From Pelagibacteraceae bacterium TMED259 (GTDB lineage Bacteria; Pseudomonadota; Alphaproteobacteria; HIMB59), in assembly GCA_002169365.1 (NCBI GenBank), contig NHLE01000006.1:1-8807 (forward strand): DNA of 8,807 nucleotides. Reading direction: 5' to 3'. Shown here piece after piece: positions 7,467 through 8,807 of the stretch (position 1 is its first letter; the number at the start of each line of letters is the position of its first letter). Below the pieces are notes generated by a model. It was not told the DNA's origin. It did no database searches and saw only the letters and a list, made by a program, of their open reading frames with translations. A program made the translations under genes and the position numbers.

Positions 7467-8373
7467 ACTTGAAGATTTAGACATCAATGATCTTCCTTTT
7501 TTAAGAAAAAATTTAAAAAGGATAGACAAAGCAATCCTTAAATCTTTACCTCCAAAAAACTTTTCAAAAATTTCTAAGGCTATAAATTACTCCGTTCTCA
7601 ATGGAGGAAAACGAATTAGACCGCAGCTTGTTTTACTGATGGCTGAGGCTTTAAAAGTTGATGTTAGTCCTAAAACCATTGACTTGATGGCTGCCTCTGG
7701 AGAGCTAATTCATTGTTATTCTTTAATACACGATGATTTACCTTCAATGGATGATGATGACTTCAGGCGAGGTAAACTTTCATGTCATAAAAAATTCGAT
7801 GAAGCCACTGCAATATTAGCAGGAGACGCAATACAACCTCTAGCATTGGAAGTTTTGACCACTATTAAAGACGAAAAAGTAAAACCTGAGCAAATGCTGA
7901 AAATTATTAATCTTTTTGCAAGAGCATGTGGACCAAAAGGAATGGTAGAAGGACAAAGTCGAGATTTAGCTGCGGAAGGAAGAAAGATTGAAATTGAAGA
8001 TCTTGACGAAATACATCACTTAAAAACAGGAAGACTAATTGAAGCCTGCGTTGAATCTATCTGCATTCTTAAAAAAGACTTATCAACTAAAGATATGAAA
8101 GCTTTTCTAAATTTTGCTAAAAAATTTGGTCTAGCATTTCAAATAAAAGACGATATCTTAGATGTCCTTGGAGATGAAAAAAAAATTGGAAAACCTCTTA
8201 ATTCAGATTCTCTACAAAATAAAGCTACCTACCCTTCTATTATTGGTATCAAAGCATCTGAAGAAAGAGCTGAAAAATTATGTTTCGATGCCTTAAAAAT
8301 TTTATCAAAGCTTCCGTACGATACTGAAAATCTTATCAAATTATCGAAATTTATAATTCTAAGAGATAAATAA
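7456..8373 (+). CDS. ispA: Farnesyl diphosphate synthase ((2E,6E)-FPP synthase)
   Basis: This 305-residue enzyme (E. coli IspA has 299) joins isopentenyl diphosphate to dimethylallyl and geranyl diphosphate to give farnesyl diphosphate, precursor of ubiquinone side chains and the undecaprenyl carrier. Visible motifs are GGKRIRP (50-56) for diphosphate binding; the first aspartate-rich motif [14 protein letters not shown] (93-106), in the bacterial form with the two-residue insert; KTGRLIEA (190-197); and the second aspartate-rich motif DDILD (232-236) after FQIK. The residues before the first motif (CYSLIH) are nearly those of E. coli IspA, which favours a C15 product over longer chains, although product length cannot be proven from sequence. 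The frame also opens at a TTG three bases upstream, but the ATG at 7456 is preferred. It overlaps xseB by 11 bp, and its stop codon shares a base with the dxs start (TAATG). Confidence 0.94.
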   Translation: MKNKLEDLDINDLPFLRKNLKRIDKAILKSLPPKNFSKISKAINYSVLNGGKRIRPQLVLLMAEALKVDVSPKTIDLMAASGELIHCYSLIHDDLPSMDDDDFRRGKLSCHKKFDEATAILAGDAIQPLALEVLTTIKDEKVKPEQMLKIINLFARACGPKGMVEGQSRDLAAEGRKIEIEDLDEIHHLKTGRLIEACVESICILKKDLSTKDMKAFLNFAKKFGLAFQIKDDILDVLGDEKKIGKPLNSDSLQNKATYPSIIGIKASEERAEKLCFDALKILSKLPYDTENLIKLSKFIILRDK

Positions 8374-8807
8374 TGAAAACCTTTTCAGAGTTTCCCAAAA
8401 TAAAGCCTGATACGCCTTTGCTTGATAAGGTTAATAATCCGAAAGATCTAAGGAAATTTTCGAAAAAAGACTTACAAAAGTTTTCGGATGAATTGAGAGA
8501 GTTCTTAATTTATTCGGTATCACAAAGCGGAGGTCATTTTGGGGCAGGTCTTGGTGTTATTGAACTTACAGTAGCATTGCATTACGTTTTTAATACGCCT
8601 GATGATAATTTGGTATGGGACGTTGGTCACCAGACCTATCCGCATAAAATTATTACAGGTAGAAAAAAAGAAATTACTACTATTAGGTCTAAAGATGGTT
8701 TGCACCCATTTACAAATATTGAGGAAAGTATTTACGATTCTTTTGGAGCAGGACACTCAAGTACTTCGATAAGTGCGGCATTGGGTATGGCCATTGCCAA
8801 GCCCAAA
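8373..8807 (+). CDS. dxs: 1-deoxy-D-xylulose-5-phosphate synthase, N-terminal part (cut by window end)
   Basis: The first 145 residues are present and the frame is open to the window edge. Dxs condenses pyruvate and glyceraldehyde 3-phosphate, with thiamine diphosphate, to make DXP, the first step of the MEP isoprenoid pathway. Diagnostic segments are [20 protein letters not shown] (52-71) with His55 matching the active-site histidine near position 49 of E. coli Dxs, [17 protein letters not shown] (81-97), the LHPF region (110-113), and [10 protein letters not shown] (125-134). The glycine-aspartate thiamine diphosphate motif lies beyond the window. The ATG at 8373 overlaps the ispA stop codon by one base, which implies translational coupling. 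Because ispA uses isopentenyl diphosphate made by this pathway, the pair links the entry and a later step of isoprenoid synthesis. The gene looks intact as far as it is seen. Confidence 0.95.
   Translation, partial: MKTFSEFPKIKPDTPLLDKVNNPKDLRKFSKKDLQKFSDELREFLIYSVSQSGGHFGAGLGVIELTVALHYVFNTPDDNLVWDVGHQTYPHKIITGRKKEITTIRSKDGLHPFTNIEESIYDSFGAGHSSTSISAALGMAIAKPK

Noticed and set aside
8373..8807. Transketolase or another thiamine diphosphate enzyme instead of Dxs.
   Set aside because: The order of SGGHF, WDVGHQ, LHPF and [10 protein letters not shown] and the position after ispA are specific to Dxs.

Overview
The window is A+T-rich (roughly one third G+C by eye) and very tightly packed. It encodes a partial leftward NAD+ synthetase and then an unbroken rightward run of eight genes. 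Gene content and protein similarity point to Gammaproteobacteria: an E. coli-type AroG DAHP synthase with identical residue numbering at the active site, and an xseB-ispA-dxs cluster. Low G+C, many 1-29 bp gene overlaps and near-absence of intergenic DNA suggest a streamlined, probably marine lineage such as the SAR86 group. That placement is inference. No RNA gene, CRISPR array or insertion sequence was seen, and the only gaps over 10 bp are 52 bp (321-372) and 55 bp (2976-3030).

Layout: (1) 1-320, minus strand, N-terminal amidase domain of glutamine-dependent NAD+ synthetase. (2) 321-372, a short divergent promoter region. (3) 373-1443, class I DAHP synthase, the entry to aromatic amino acid synthesis. 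(4) 1448-2404 and 2376-2975, two overlapping genes that I read as a chromosomal pair resembling phage lambda replication proteins O and P: a winged-helix protein carrying three exact-period DnaT-like repeats, followed by a lambda-P-like helicase loader. (5) 2976-3030, a promoter and ribosome-binding region with a possible hairpin. (6) 3031-4086 and 4070-7234, a periplasmic adaptor and an RND inner-membrane transporter, with no outer-membrane channel gene nearby. (7) 7224-7466, 7456-8373 and 8373-8807 (cut by the window end), xseB, ispA and dxs: a nuclease subunit plus two isoprenoid enzymes in the order familiar from E. coli.

The most notable item is the O/P-like pair. It sits between housekeeping genes with no integrase, capsid or other phage gene in view, and the two reading frames overlap, so co-translation is likely. 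This fits a domesticated phage replication-initiation module acting as the DnaB helicase-loading system of the host. A domesticated pair of this general kind has been proposed from phylogenomics under the names DopC (O-derived) and DopE (P-derived). The triple, gap-free 73-residue DnaT-like repeat of the first protein is the feature I would examine first. Secondary points are an RND permease lacking two of the usual proton-relay residues and an adaptor with an unusually short coiled-coil hairpin.
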